A stretch of 64,000 nucleotides of DNA, taken from contig NZ_CP065053.1 of the NCBI RefSeq assembly GCF_015689335.1, positions 6,944,001 through 7,008,000 of the forward strand. Reading direction: 5' to 3'. The notes below the pieces were generated by a model, which was not told where the DNA came from, made no database searches, and saw only the letters and a program-made list of their open reading frames with translations. Both the position numbers and the translations under genes were made by a program. Below are positions 27,232 through 34,860 of this stretch, piece by piece (position 1 is the first letter of the stretch; each line of letters begins with the position of its first letter). This stretch comes from Massilia antarctica (GTDB lineage: Bacteria; Pseudomonadota; Gammaproteobacteria; Burkholderiales; Burkholderiaceae_D).

Positions 27232-27258
27232 GGATTGATTCCAATTCCTTATCAATCC
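27232..27258. promoter_or_regulatory. Perfect LysR-type box (T-N11-A) overlapping the LysR start region
   Basis: GGATTGAT (27232-27239) and ATCAATCC (27251-27258) are perfect 8-bp complementary arms, 11 bases apart, giving the T-N11-A form. The downstream arm ends 2 bases before the ATG of the LysR gene. It is about 180 bases from the divergent SDR gene. The position suits autorepression. A further ATTGAT copy lies at 27202-27207. Confidence 0.6.
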
Positions 27259-27260
27259 AG

Positions 27261-28166
27261 ATGACCCCTCTCGATCAGATCGACCTGAACAGCCTGACCA
27301 TCTTCGACGCCGTCGCCGAGGCGGGCAGTTTTACCGCCGCGGCGGAGCGGCTGGGCGTGGCCAAGGCCAGGGTCAGCGTGCAGATCGCGCGCCTGGAGCG
27401 TCAGCTGGGCGTATCGCTGTTTACCCGCACCACGCGCCAGGTGGCGCCCACCGATGCCGGGCGCGCGCTGCACGCGCAATGCCAGCCGCTGCTGCGCGCC
27501 CTGTCCGACGCGCTGGCGCAGGCTGGCAGCGAACAGGGCGAGCTGTCCGGCATGCTGCGCATTTCCACCACCGCGCTGCAGGTGGAGCACTCCATCGGTC
27601 CGGCGCTGGTGCGGTTCATGGCGCTGCATCCGCGCATCACGGTCGATGTGCGCACCGCCGACAAGGTCGTCGACATGATCGCCGAAGGCATCGACCTGTC
27701 GTTTCGCATGGGCTGGCTGCGCGACTCGACCCAGCGCGCCATCAAGCTGGGCGAGTTTTCGCAGCATGTGGTGGCGGCGCCATCGTATTTGCGGCAGCGC
27801 GGTTATCCGGCCACGCCGCAGGATCTGGTGCGGCACGACTGGGTGGCGCTGTCGCTGATGCGCACCCCGCACACCTGGACCTTCAGCGGCGCCGACGGGG
27901 CCGAGACCGTGGTGCAGACGGTCTCGCGCATGCAGGTCGATTCACCCGCTGCCCTGCTGGCGCTGATCGAACAGGGCGCCGGGGTGACGGTGATGGAAAG
28001 GCAAACCCTGCGCGCCAGCCTCAAGGCCGGCACGGTGGTTGAACTGCTGCCGCAATGGTCGCTGCCGCGCGGCGGCATGTACGCGGTGCTGCCGCCGGGA
28101 CGCCAGGCGCCGGCGCGGGTGCGCGCATTCATCGACTTTTACCGCGCCTCCCTGGGCGCGCCGTAA
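27261..28166 (+). CDS. LysR-family transcription regulator
   Basis: A 301-residue LysR regulator. The DNA-binding domain (about 1-65) has LTIFDAVAEAGSFTAAAERL and KARVSVQIARLERQLG; the effector domain covers about 90-300. A perfect T-N11-A box lies directly before the start codon, which suggests that it represses itself. The divergent gene is an NAD(P)H-binding protein, a common target for regulators of this kind. No inducer can be named. A 13-bp perfect hairpin spans the stop codon. Confidence 0.88.
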   Translation: MTPLDQIDLNSLTIFDAVAEAGSFTAAAERLGVAKARVSVQIARLERQLGVSLFTRTTRQVAPTDAGRALHAQCQPLLRALSDALAQAGSEQGELSGMLRISTTALQVEHSIGPALVRFMALHPRITVDVRTADKVVDMIAEGIDLSFRMGWLRDSTQRAIKLGEFSQHVVAAPSYLRQRGYPATPQDLVRHDWVALSLMRTPHTWTFSGADGAETVVQTVSRMQVDSPAALLALIEQGAGVTVMERQTLRASLKAGTVVELLPQWSLPRGGMYAVLPPGRQAPARVRAFIDFYRASLGAP

Positions 28167-28180
28167 GCGGCGCGCCCAGG
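28151..28180 (+). terminator. Perfect 13-bp hairpin around the LysR stop codon
   Basis: CCTGGGCGCGCCG (28151-28163) pairs exactly with CGGCGCGCCCAGG (28168-28180) and the loop TAAG contains the stop codon. There is no T-run, so it could act as a terminator with help or as an RNA stabilising element. Confidence 0.5.
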
Positions 28181-28239
28181 CGCCAATGGTGCCGCCAAGC
28201 GAGCGGCAGCAAAAGATATAAAAATAAAACAATTGTACG

Positions 28240-28245
28240 TATAAT
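28240..28245 (+). promoter_or_regulatory. -10-like TATAAT before a PEP-CTERM gene
   Basis: A consensus TATAAT in an AT-rich stretch about 40 bases before the ATG at 28285. No good -35 hexamer is present at the usual distance, so other factors may assist. CCGGAG gives the ribosome site. Confidence 0.45.
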
Positions 28246-28284
28246 AAGTCCCCTACCCCTCGCTAGCGATCCGGAGTTCCCTGA

Positions 28285-29070
28285 ATGAAGCATACCGCCC
28301 TCGCCTTACCGTTTGCCGCCTTGCTCGCCGCCCTGCCCGCGCAGGCGCAAGTAAGCTATTCGGCCACCACATCCATTTCCAACATTCGCTACACGCTGAC
28401 CGATCTCGACTTGAATGACGGCGTGACGCCCTACATCCGATACGATACGGCCGAGCATTCGGTATTCGTAGCCCGGGAGTGGGACATGGATGCGGGACAC
28501 GACCAGGAAGATTCGCGCGAGCTCTCGTACTTCGACCAGCAAACAACCGCCTTCGATACCTCCACGGCAGGGGCCCATTCGAAGCATCTGCAAGTAGCGG
28601 CCGACATCCGCGGCACGACACTGGACACGCTGGCGATGTCCAACACGGCCACGGTCAGCGGCAGCGGCCGGGGTGGCACTCACTCGGACATCGCACTTGA
28701 CCGGGTATTCGTTCTTTCGCCGAATACATCGATGAGTATCTCGCTGGACGTCAGCACGTTCGTCAGCAGTTCCGGCGAGGCGCTCGAAGGGCGGGCAAAC
28801 TCGTACGCCTACATCCGCATAGGCGACAATAACAGGACCTACGATCTGCGCGCCGATGTACAGGGGCCGGGCGAGAAGCAGGTCAAGCACACCTTCACCA
28901 CCACCATCCAAACCAAAAATGGGGAATACTGGGTCAATTCCGAACTGTGGGTGCGCGCCCATGCGTCGGTCGATGGCGTTTCCCCAGTTCCCGAACCGCA
29001 GACCTATGCCATGCTGCTGGCCGGCCTGGGATTGATCGGATGGCGCCTGGTGCGCTCGCGCCAGGCATAA
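28285..29070 (+). CDS. PEP-CTERM domain secreted protein
   Basis: A 261-residue exported protein. MKHTALALPFAALLAALPAQA is a clear signal peptide. The C-terminus has VPEPQTYAMLLAGLGLIGW then a basic tail, the PEP-CTERM sorting signal cut by an exosortase. The 200-residue middle has no known domain; it is rich in Thr, Ser and Asp and probably folds as beta strands. GGAG lies near the ATG. Such proteins are linked to exopolysaccharide-associated floc and biofilm formation. No exosortase is in the window. The stop is followed by an A-run and a perfect 11-bp hairpin. Confidence 0.85.
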   Translation: MKHTALALPFAALLAALPAQAQVSYSATTSISNIRYTLTDLDLNDGVTPYIRYDTAEHSVFVAREWDMDAGHDQEDSRELSYFDQQTTAFDTSTAGAHSKHLQVAADIRGTTLDTLAMSNTATVSGSGRGGTHSDIALDRVFVLSPNTSMSISLDVSTFVSSSGEALEGRANSYAYIRIGDNNRTYDLRADVQGPGEKQVKHTFTTTIQTKNGEYWVNSELWVRAHASVDGVSPVPEPQTYAMLLAGLGLIGWRLVRSRQA

Positions 29071-29087
29071 AAAAACGGCGCCCCCAA

Positions 29088-29112
29088 GCTGTCGGTCAGC
29101 TTGACCGACAGC
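29088..29112 (-). terminator. Perfect 11-bp hairpin near a partial sequence duplication
   Basis: GCTGTCGGTCA (29088-29098) pairs with TGACCGACAGC (29102-29112) around a 3-base loop. On the minus strand it is followed, after about 12 bases, by a run of seven T, which suits the end of the minus-strand cluster. The stem overlaps the last codons of the small minus-strand ORF. A degenerate copy lies in 29372-29396. Confidence 0.45.
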
Positions 29113-29263
29113 AAAAGCACTCGTGCGCCGCCACAATCAGATCGCGCGTGCGCAGCTTGAGGCGGCGGTTGGCGTGCTCGCTTTCATGTCCGCTGCCGAA
29201 GTCAATGTTGTCGTAGCGATCGACATCCTCTACCAGCGCGGCCAGTTGTTCAAGCAAATCCAC
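29096..29263 (-). CDS. Hypothetical 55-residue protein
   Basis: A small ORF with a GTG start at 29263 (giving MDLLEQLAALVEDVDRYDN) that follows the previous stop after 2 bases. AGGA lies 8 bases before it. The C-terminal stretch has HECFCC and ends in a region that forms the hairpin. No family is recognised. Its position directly behind another small ORF and a transporter suggests that it is the last gene of that transcript, but it could be chance. Confidence 0.35.
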   Translation of the reverse strand: MDLLEQLAALVEDVDRYDNIDFGSGHESEHANRRLKLRTRDLIVAAHECFCCRSS

Positions 29264-29265
29264 CG

Positions 29266-29574
29266 CTAAATCCTGCCGCGCCGGAACTCGGCCAGGAATT
29301 TCTTCGCCTGCGCCGCGCTCAGGACGAGCACCGGATCGCCATGCCACGCATACAAAAACGGCGTGCCGCCAAGGCGGTCGGTCAGCTTGGCCGACAGCAG
29401 GAAGCGGGTCCCGGCCGGATGGAGCGCCGGGTCCACCAGCGCGCGCGCGCACTGCACGCGCAGGCTGGGCGCAAAGGCTTGCCCCGCCATCGGACGGATG
29501 CGCAAGGCGCCGCTGCGCGCATCGACATACGATTCGACCGCCACGTCGCGGTAAGCCCAGGTATCGCGTGTCAT
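29266..29574 (-). CDS. Hypothetical 102-residue protein coupled to the MFS gene
   Basis: A small protein beginning MTRDTWAYRDVAVESYV. It overlaps the end of the MFS transporter gene as ATGA, so it should be translated with it. There is no signal peptide, membrane segment or recognised domain; the LLSAKLTDRLGG and FLYAWHGDP stretches suggest a small beta-rich fold. A degenerate partial copy of its coding DNA lies about 270 bases downstream. I do not recognise a function. Confidence 0.55.
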   Translation of the reverse strand: MTRDTWAYRDVAVESYVDARSGALRIRPMAGQAFAPSLRVQCARALVDPALHPAGTRFLLSAKLTDRLGGTPFLYAWHGDPVLVLSAAQAKKFLAEFRRGRI

Positions 29575-30836
29575 GCCGATGCCTTCGCCGCCATGGCCGG
29601 GGCGCGCACCACATGCGCTTCGCGGATCGGCAGATTGATCAAGGCCGCGGCCAGCGCGAGCACGATGTCGGCGTACCACATCCAGGTAAAGTCGCCGTAG
29701 GCCACGAACGACAGTCCGCCCAGCCAGGCGCCGAAAAAGCCGCCCACCTGGTGCGACAGCAAGGTCAGCCCGAACAAGGTGGACAGGTAGCGCATGCCGA
29801 ACAGTTTGCCCACCAGGCCGGCCGTCGGCGGCACCGTCGCCAGCCAGGTGAAACCGAGCGCGCCGGCGAATACGTAGAAGGTGATGGCCGTCTTGGGCGC
29901 CAGCAGGAAGGCGATGACGATCACGGCGCGGCTGGCGTACATCAGGGCCAGCAGGGACTTCATGCGGTAGCGGGTCGACAGCGCGCCCGCCGTCAGGCTG
30001 CCGGCGATGTTGAACAAGCCGATCAGCGCGAGCGCATTGGCCGACACACCAGCCGGCAGGCCGCACAGGCCCACCTCGCCCGGCAGGTGGGTGACCAAAA
30101 AGGCGATGTGAAAGCCGCAGGTGAAAAAGCCGGCGTGCAGGCACAGGTAGCTGCGGTCGCGCAGCGCGATCTTGATCTGCGCGCCCAGGCCGATGCCGGG
30201 CACGTCAGCCGGCTTGGGTGGTGCCGCCGCGGCGGGATCGGCCTTGGCCAGCCCGGCGCCCTTGCGCAGCGGCCAGGCCAGGGGAATGGTGAGCAAGGTG
30301 GTCGCCGCCATGGTCAGCATCGCGGCAATCCAGCCGGCGCCGTTGATGATCGCCTGCATCAGCGGCGCGAACACGAACTGACCGAACGAGCCGCCGGCAT
30401 TGATGAAGCCCGCCGCGAACGGCCGGCGCGCGGCCGGCAAGCGCTGCGCGGTGGCGCCGATCAGGATCGAAAAGCTGCCCGCGCCCGCCCCCGCCGCCGT
30501 CAACACCCCCATGGTCAGCATCAGCCCCCATTGCGAGGACACAAAGGGCGTTAGCGCCATGCCGGCGGCCAGCATGACGGCGCCCAGGATGATCACCTTG
30601 GCCGAGCCCCATTTGTCGGCCACGGCGCCGAACACCGGCTGCGCCGCGCCCCACACGAACTGGCCGATCGCCATGGCGAAACTGATCGATGCCACTCCCA
30701 GCCCGGTCGATGTATTGATCGGCGAGAGAAACAGGCCGGTGGTCAGGCGCGCGCCCATGGTGATCATCAAGATCGCCGAGGCGGCGAGGATCAGCAGCCA
30801 GGCGGCGCGCGGCGTCATCTCATTCTGGGTGGGCAT
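29571..30836 (-). CDS. MFS transporter
   Basis: A 421-residue major facilitator with twelve predicted membrane helices and a central cytosolic loop near residues 190-215 (rich in Ala and Pro). The loop between helices 2 and 3 has VFGAVADKWGSAKV, the family's signature motif. The type resembles oxalate/formate or monocarboxylate-type transporters, but the substrate is not evident. Its start overlaps the end of the MarR gene by 17 bases, so the regulator and the transporter form one transcript. The small ORF behind it is coupled as well. A MarR-controlled efflux or uptake role is reasonable. Confidence 0.85.
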   Translation of the reverse strand: MPTQNEMTPRAAWLLILAASAILMITMGARLTTGLFLSPINTSTGLGVASISFAMAIGQFVWGAAQPVFGAVADKWGSAKVIILGAVMLAAGMALTPFVSSQWGLMLTMGVLTAAGAGAGSFSILIGATAQRLPAARRPFAAGFINAGGSFGQFVFAPLMQAIINGAGWIAAMLTMAATTLLTIPLAWPLRKGAGLAKADPAAAAPPKPADVPGIGLGAQIKIALRDRSYLCLHAGFFTCGFHIAFLVTHLPGEVGLCGLPAGVSANALALIGLFNIAGSLTAGALSTRYRMKSLLALMYASRAVIVIAFLLAPKTAITFYVFAGALGFTWLATVPPTAGLVGKLFGMRYLSTLFGLTLLSHQVGGFFGAWLGGLSFVAYGDFTWMWYADIVLALAAALINLPIREAHVVRAPAMAAKASA

Positions 30837-31284
30837 GGGGCAGGTCCTCGATCAATGGCGTTAATTGGGCAAGCGTGGAGTCAAGTTGGGTGTGCAGGGC
30901 GTGCACGGCCCCGGGCCCGACCAGTTGTTCGAAGGCGCGCTGGGCGCCGCACCACACCGGGTAGGATTCGGCGAGTTTTTGCTGCCCGGCCTCGGTGATG
31001 GTGACGATGCGCTGGCGGCTGTCGGCGCCGGGGCGCTGGACGACCCAGCCGGCTTCCATCAGCGGCTTGAGGTTGCGCGTGAGCGTGGTGCGTTCCATGC
31101 CGAGGCGTTCGGCCAGCTCGGCCACCGGCAGCGCCTTGCGTGCGACGTTGGCCAGCACGCTGTACTGGGTGGTCTTCAGGCCCACGGCCGCCATGTGGTG
31201 GTCGTACACGCGCGACATGGCGCGCGTGAGCTTGCGCAGCTTGAAGCAGGTACAGCCCAGCGGTTTTTCAATCGGATCGGTCAT
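30820..31284 (-). CDS. MarR-family transcription regulator
   Basis: A 154-residue winged helix regulator. LKTTQYSVLANVARKALPVA and then MERTTLTRNLKPLMEAGWV form the DNA-binding helices, and the wing follows with DSRQRIVTITEAG. The N-terminus has GCTCFKLRK with two close cysteines, which could sense oxidants. I used the ATG at 31284; a 9-residue extension is possible. The gene overlaps the MFS gene, a typical regulator-transporter pair, and is divergent from a broken thioesterase gene. Confidence 0.85.
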   Translation of the reverse strand: MTDPIEKPLGCTCFKLRKLTRAMSRVYDHHMAAVGLKTTQYSVLANVARKALPVAELAERLGMERTTLTRNLKPLMEAGWVVQRPGADSRQRIVTITEAGQQKLAESYPVWCGAQRAFEQLVGPGAVHALHTQLDSTLAQLTPLIEDLPHAHPE

Positions 31285-31742
31285 ATCGTGGTGTTGCGGA
31301 AATAGGTGCATCTACACTGATTGTTTGGAGTATATTACAATTCACGAGCCGTGTGCGCGTCTCCCGGCTTTTAACCATCAAGCAAAAGGGTCATCATGGA
31401 ACGGCAAGACCGACGCCAGCAATGGCTGGACGAGGCTGCTGCAATACGCGCCAGACTGGTGGGGCGTGGCCGATCGCGCCACCTTGCATAGCAGCAGCGA
31501 CATGGAATTTTTGGAAGGAATCGGTAGCGGCGCCCTGCCCCCGGCGCCGATCGCGCACTTGATGAGGATCCTGCCGATGTCGGTGGAGCCCGGCCGCGCG
31601 GTATTCCAGGGAACCCCGGCGCTGGCGCACTACAATCCGAGCGGCGTGGTGCACGGCGGCTACGCGGCAACCATGCTCGACACCGCGCTCGGCCGCGCGA
31701 TCCATACGATGCTCCCGGCCGGCAAGGGATACACGACCCTGG

Positions 31743-31970
31743 GTAAGCGTCTTCCCAGCAACGTCTGTACTGCCTGAGCTGTCGGCGACATGATTGATTG
31801 CGGGCATAAATTGAATCGTGCCCACAACCTCGATGATGGACACAAAAATTCAAGCAGTCAGTTCACCGCGTAGACGCGGCCCGTACAGGCGGCACAGCAA
31901 CGCCGTCAAGCGCGCGGTCGTTGCCAAGTCCTTCGTCGAGGGAGCATCCGTATCGCGCCTGGCGCGCCAA
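31743..31970 (+). mobile_element. IS66-family left end with truncated tnpA
   Basis: The element begins GTAAGCGTC, as IS66-family ends do, and has the first 46 codons of an accessory tnpA from 31833 (MMDTKIQAVSSPRRRGPYRR, then SFVEGASVSRLARQ). The similarity ends near 31970, where unrelated sequence and a PEP-CTERM gene follow. No matching right end is found. The flanks GACCCTGG and GGCACTGG (32930-32937) agree in 6 of 8 bases and could be a decayed 8-bp target duplication. Confidence 0.65.
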
Positions 31971-32013
31971 GCCCTGTCATGGTCACTCGGCGCGCGCAGC
32001 TCGCCAGTTCCGT

Positions 32014-32559
32014 TCAGGCCGTCTTCAGGAACTTTGCACGACGGCGTGCCACGCCCACGACGCCCAGGCCAAGTGCCAGCATCGCATAGGTCTCGGGTTC
32101 GGGAACGCCGCTGACGATGACGGCGCCTGGCCCGCCAATGGTCGTGCTGTACTGGCCATACTGGAAGCGTTCATAACCGGTAATCACCAGTACGTAAGAC
32201 GTGTTGGCGTCCAGGTGGGTCACGAAGCCCGATGTGGTCGTACCAAGAAGATCGTCGTTACCGATCAGGGCGTTCGTCAGCGACGAGCTGGGATTGAAGC
32301 TCGGGCTGTAAAGGAAAACCAAGGAGTCAAAAACCGCCGTCGTTAAGAACGAGTACCTGCCCGCCGCGGAAACCGTGAATTTGAATTGGTTGAAGTTGAC
32401 ATTCGTGCCGATTGTCGACAACTCGGAAAGGTCCTCGAACGGTCGATTAAAAATGGCGGCGCCAGTCGTGTCGCCGGTGATGGTGTGGATGGAATCAGCC
32501 TGAGCGGTCGATGCAAACGCACAAAACGCCACGGCGAGCAGTGTCGATTTCAGAAACAT
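32014..32559 (-). CDS. PEP-CTERM domain secreted protein inside the disrupted locus
   Basis: A 181-residue exported protein. A signal peptide (MFLKSTLLAVAFCAFASTAQA) precedes a beta-rich middle with NFNQFKFTVSAAGRYSF, like other short PEP-CTERM proteins. The C-terminus has VPEPETYAMLALGLGVVGVA then a basic tail. I chose the ATG at 32559, since AAGGA lies 6 bases before it; the ATG at 32565 sits directly on the ribosome site. The gene is in the 1.2-kb segment that splits the thioesterase gene, so it probably arrived with that rearrangement. It is open and looks intact. Confidence 0.82.
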   Translation of the reverse strand: MFLKSTLLAVAFCAFASTAQADSIHTITGDTTGAAIFNRPFEDLSELSTIGTNVNFNQFKFTVSAAGRYSFLTTAVFDSLVFLYSPSFNPSSSLTNALIGNDDLLGTTTSGFVTHLDANTSYVLVITGYERFQYGQYSTTIGGPGAVIVSGVPEPETYAMLALGLGVVGVARRRAKFLKTA

Positions 32560-32565
32560 GGTCAT

Positions 32566-32933
32566 TCCTTATTGAGAATTGCTACGTCATTGGGTGGTAG
32601 GGCGACAGCGCAAGCAAGACCGCAGCGCTCGTAAAGAACGCCGGCCAAGTGATGACGCCGATTGTCAACTACACGCCAGGAACGGGCATGAGCAATCTGG
32701 CGGTGCAGGTCGACGGCCCAGGGCGGTACGGGCCGCAGCAAGCGCGCGGCTCATATCGCCCTGCGGCATATTTACCAGTTAACAATATCATATTGTTGAT
32801 AAAATTTAGTCGTTTTTTGACACTTGTTAAACGAATTACGCTGAGGCCGCCTCTTGCTTATTCGCCGGCCAAAAACAACGAGCTAACAAGAGAAATTGCG
32901 GGTAATGGCAAGGGTGAGCCGACACAGGCGGCA
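32566..32933. other. AT-rich mosaic segment with a palindrome, no clear gene
   Basis: This 368-base stretch lies between the PEP-CTERM start and the resumed thioesterase gene. It includes AACAATAT-C-ATATTGTT (32781-32797), a perfect 8-bp palindrome in AT-rich DNA much unlike the surroundings, and TTGACA at 32817-32822. A short reading frame with MTPIVNYTPGTGMSNLAVQV (from 32652) may be a remnant of a coding sequence, but I do not recognise it. Confidence 0.4.
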
Positions 32934-33107
32934 CTGGAGCTGAAGGTGAACCATATCCGCGCGATGAGCGATACGACCGGGCCGGTGCGGGCCGGGGCGG
33001 CGTTGGTCGGCGTGGGGGGGGGCAGGTCGGCGTTGCCCAAGCGCGCATCACCGATGCGGACGGCAAGCTGTACGCCTTTGCGACGACAACCTGCATGGAC
33101 TTCGATA

Positions 33108-33506
33108 TCAGCGCTGGTCGATGATGGAAAAATTGCCGCTGCCGTTTTGCAGCACCTTGGCGCGCAAGGCGTTGCCGGTTTGCCTGATTCGCGAGAAGTT
33201 GCCGGTCGTCCAAAAGAGCGCGCCAATCTGCATCGCGCTGGCGCGGTTGTCGCTGCCGGTCTGGATGATCTCCGATACGCTGCCGTTCAAGGTCGACGTC
33301 GCCGACGCAAGGTTCTCGTTCCCGGTCTGGACGATGGTCGAGCCATTGACCTGCCCGCTTTCATCGGCGCGGGCGACGTTGCGCTCGCCCCGTTGCACGA
33401 TCGATTGGTCGACCGTGAAGGTGGTGCCGCTCTGGCGCACCCAGGCGTCGTTCGGGCCGCTGGCCAACGCCAGGGCGCTGGCGAGGGCCGATAATGCGGA
33501 TTTCAT
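33108..33506 (-). CDS. csgB: Curlin repeat protein, CsgB-like
   Basis: A 132-residue exported protein with a short signal-like start (MKSALSALASALALASG). It carries curlin repeats of about 22 residues: SIVQRGERNVARADESGQ, STIVQTGNENLASA, EIIQTGSDNRASAMQ, RIRQTGNALRAKVLQ and NGSGNFSIIDQR, fitting the pattern Q-x-G-x-x-N-x-A. In E. coli, CsgB nucleates the functional amyloid curli, and its C-terminus also ends in a short QR motif. No csgA, csgG, csgE or csgF genes are seen nearby, so it is an orphan here. The symbol is by similarity; it could be a CsgA relative. A perfect 9-bp inverted repeat lies 18 bases upstream. Confidence 0.75.
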   Translation of the reverse strand: MKSALSALASALALASGPNDAWVRQSGTTFTVDQSIVQRGERNVARADESGQVNGSTIVQTGNENLASATSTLNGSVSEIIQTGSDNRASAMQIGALFWTTGNFSRIRQTGNALRAKVLQNGSGNFSIIDQR

Positions 33507-33523
33507 GATCTGTCTCCCCATGG

Positions 33524-33547
33524 TTGAACTTGTTGAATCAAGTTCAA
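33524..33547. promoter_or_regulatory. Perfect 9-bp inverted repeat upstream of the curlin gene
   Basis: TTGAACTTG (33524-33532) and CAAGTTCAA (33539-33547) are exact complements with a 6-base loop (TTGAAT). The centre lies 29 bases before the ATG at 33506, so it may be an operator or a hairpin in the leader. Confidence 0.5.
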
Positions 33548-33627
33548 GTCTAGGGGCCGCGTTTTCAGGCCCGCCTGACGCCGATCAAGGTTCCCGGTCG
33601 CCTTCCCGCGGGCCTTGCCGCCGATGC

Positions 33628-34155
33628 TTACGCGGAGGCGGATTTGATCAGCAGGCAGATCGCCTCGGCGGCCATGCCCTCTTCCCGTCCAAGGTAGCCC
33701 AGCTTTTCATTGGTCTTGGCCTTGATGTTGACCTGCTGGGGCGACACGCCGATGTCTTCGGCGATGCGCGACACCATCTGCGCAATGTGCGGCGCCATCT
33801 TCGGCGCCTGGGCGATGATGGTGGCGTCGATATTGCCGATGGTGTAGCCGGTGGCGACCACGCGGTGCGCCACTTCGCGCAGCAGGGTGCGCGAATCGGC
33901 GCCGGCGAACATCGGGTCGGTGTCAGGGAAATGCTTGCCGATGTCACCCAGGCCGGCCGCGCCGAGCATCGCATCGATGATCGCATGCAGCAGGACGTCG
34001 GCGTCCGAATGGCCCAACAGGCCCATACGGTGCGGGATGACGACCCCGCCGATAATCAGTTTGCGGCCCTCGACGAGGGCGTGGCAGTCGTAGCCGGTTC
34101 CGACACGGAACGGCGGGGTGGGATTGTAGGATGCCAGTGCCATGGTCTCACTCAT
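33628..34155 (-). CDS. ispF: 2-C-methyl-D-erythritol 2,4-cyclodiphosphate synthase
   Basis: A 175-residue enzyme that forms the cyclic diphosphate in the MEP isoprenoid pathway. The metal-binding residues are in GTGYDCHAL (Asp and His) and [17 protein letters not shown], and [11 protein letters not shown] is the usual loop. The N-terminal extension of about 12 residues is longer than in E. coli. It lies 6 bases after ispD in the same direction, the usual ispD-ispF order, so the two are co-transcribed. Confidence 0.95.
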   Translation of the reverse strand: MSETMALASYNPTPPFRVGTGYDCHALVEGRKLIIGGVVIPHRMGLLGHSDADVLLHAIIDAMLGAAGLGDIGKHFPDTDPMFAGADSRTLLREVAHRVVATGYTIGNIDATIIAQAPKMAPHIAQMVSRIAEDIGVSPQQVNIKAKTNEKLGYLGREEGMAAEAICLLIKSASA

Positions 34156-34161
34156 TTCAGG

Positions 34162-34860
34162 TTAAGGCGCGGCCAGGTACATCTCGGCGATCCGGATGTC
34201 CGCCGGCAGCGTCACTTTTAAATTACAGGGATGTCCTTCAACCAGCTTGGGCGACAAGCCCAGGGCCTCGACCGCACTGGCGTCATCGGTAATGACCTTG
34301 GCGTCGGTGGCCGCGGCCAGCGCATCGCACAGCAGCTTGTAGCGAAACATTTGCGGGGTCTGCGCCAGCCACAGGCCGTCGCGCGCGACGGTGCTGACGT
34401 GGGCGCCGCCGCGCTTGACGGTGTCGACCACGGGCAGTGCCAGCAGGCCGCCGACCGGATCGTCGCCGACCGCATCGATCAACTTGCCGATCAGCGCGGC
34501 GTTCAGTCCCGGCCGCGCCGCGTCGTGCACCAGCACCCAGTCATGCTCGTGCAGCTCGCCCTCCAGCGCCCGCAGGGCGTTGCGGACCGACTCCATGCGA
34601 CTGGCGCCGCCGCAGCGCAGCACGGTGGCTGCGCCGGACGGCACGATGGCGTCGATATACGCGTCGTGCGCGCTGACCACGACGTAGGTATGGGCGATCA
34701 GGGGGCTCGACACGAAGGCGTCGAGCGTGTGACGCAGCATCGGCTTGGCGCCGATGGGCAAGTACTGCTTAGGGCTGTTCGATGCCATGCGCGCGCCGAC
34801 GCCGGCGGCGGGGATCAGGGCAATGTAGCGCGGTGCGGTTTGCTTCATGATTGTCTTCAT
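34162..34860 (-). CDS. ispD: 2-C-methyl-D-erythritol 4-phosphate cytidylyltransferase
   Basis: A 232-residue enzyme that links CTP to methylerythritol phosphate. The nucleotide loop reads LIPAAGVGARMASNSPKQYL, with the catalytic Arg and Lys. VHDAARPGL and the later KVITDDASAVEALG are also typical. The start overlaps the end of the upstream gene as ATGA; a start 12 bases inside (34848) is equally possible. ispF follows directly. The upstream partner, an HExxH protein, is unusual for an isp operon. Confidence 0.95.
   Translation of the reverse strand: MKTIMKQTAPRYIALIPAAGVGARMASNSPKQYLPIGAKPMLRHTLDAFVSSPLIAHTYVVVSAHDAYIDAIVPSGAATVLRCGGASRMESVRNALRALEGELHEHDWVLVHDAARPGLNAALIGKLIDAVGDDPVGGLLALPVVDTVKRGGAHVSTVARDGLWLAQTPQMFRYKLLCDALAAATDAKVITDDASAVEALGLSPKLVEGHPCNLKVTLPADIRIAEMYLAAP

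Larger units (their letters stand above)
31396..33124 (+). pseudogene. PaaI-type thioesterase gene split by an IS66-linked insertion
   Basis: The 5' part (31396-31742) has a start with AAGGG before the ATG and WLDEAAAIRARLV in one frame, then, after an apparent frameshift near 31465, MEFLEGIGSGALPPAP and [20 protein letters not shown] of the hotdog thioesterase fold in another. It stops at GYTTL. The 3' part resumes at 32934 with LELKVNHIRAMSDTTGPVRA, and, after a shift at a run of nine G (33014-33022), QVGVAQARITDADGKLYAFA. The two halves join exactly at CTGG to give one gene. About 1.2 kb of foreign DNA lies between. With two frameshifts as well, the gene is dead. The last bases overlap the end of the curlin gene on the other strand. 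Confidence 0.8.

Noticed and set aside
32600..32940. Right end of the IS66 element
   Set aside because: I looked for a reverse complement of the left end GTAAGCGTCTTCCC near the second junction and found none, so the element is incomplete and I did not mark a complete IS.
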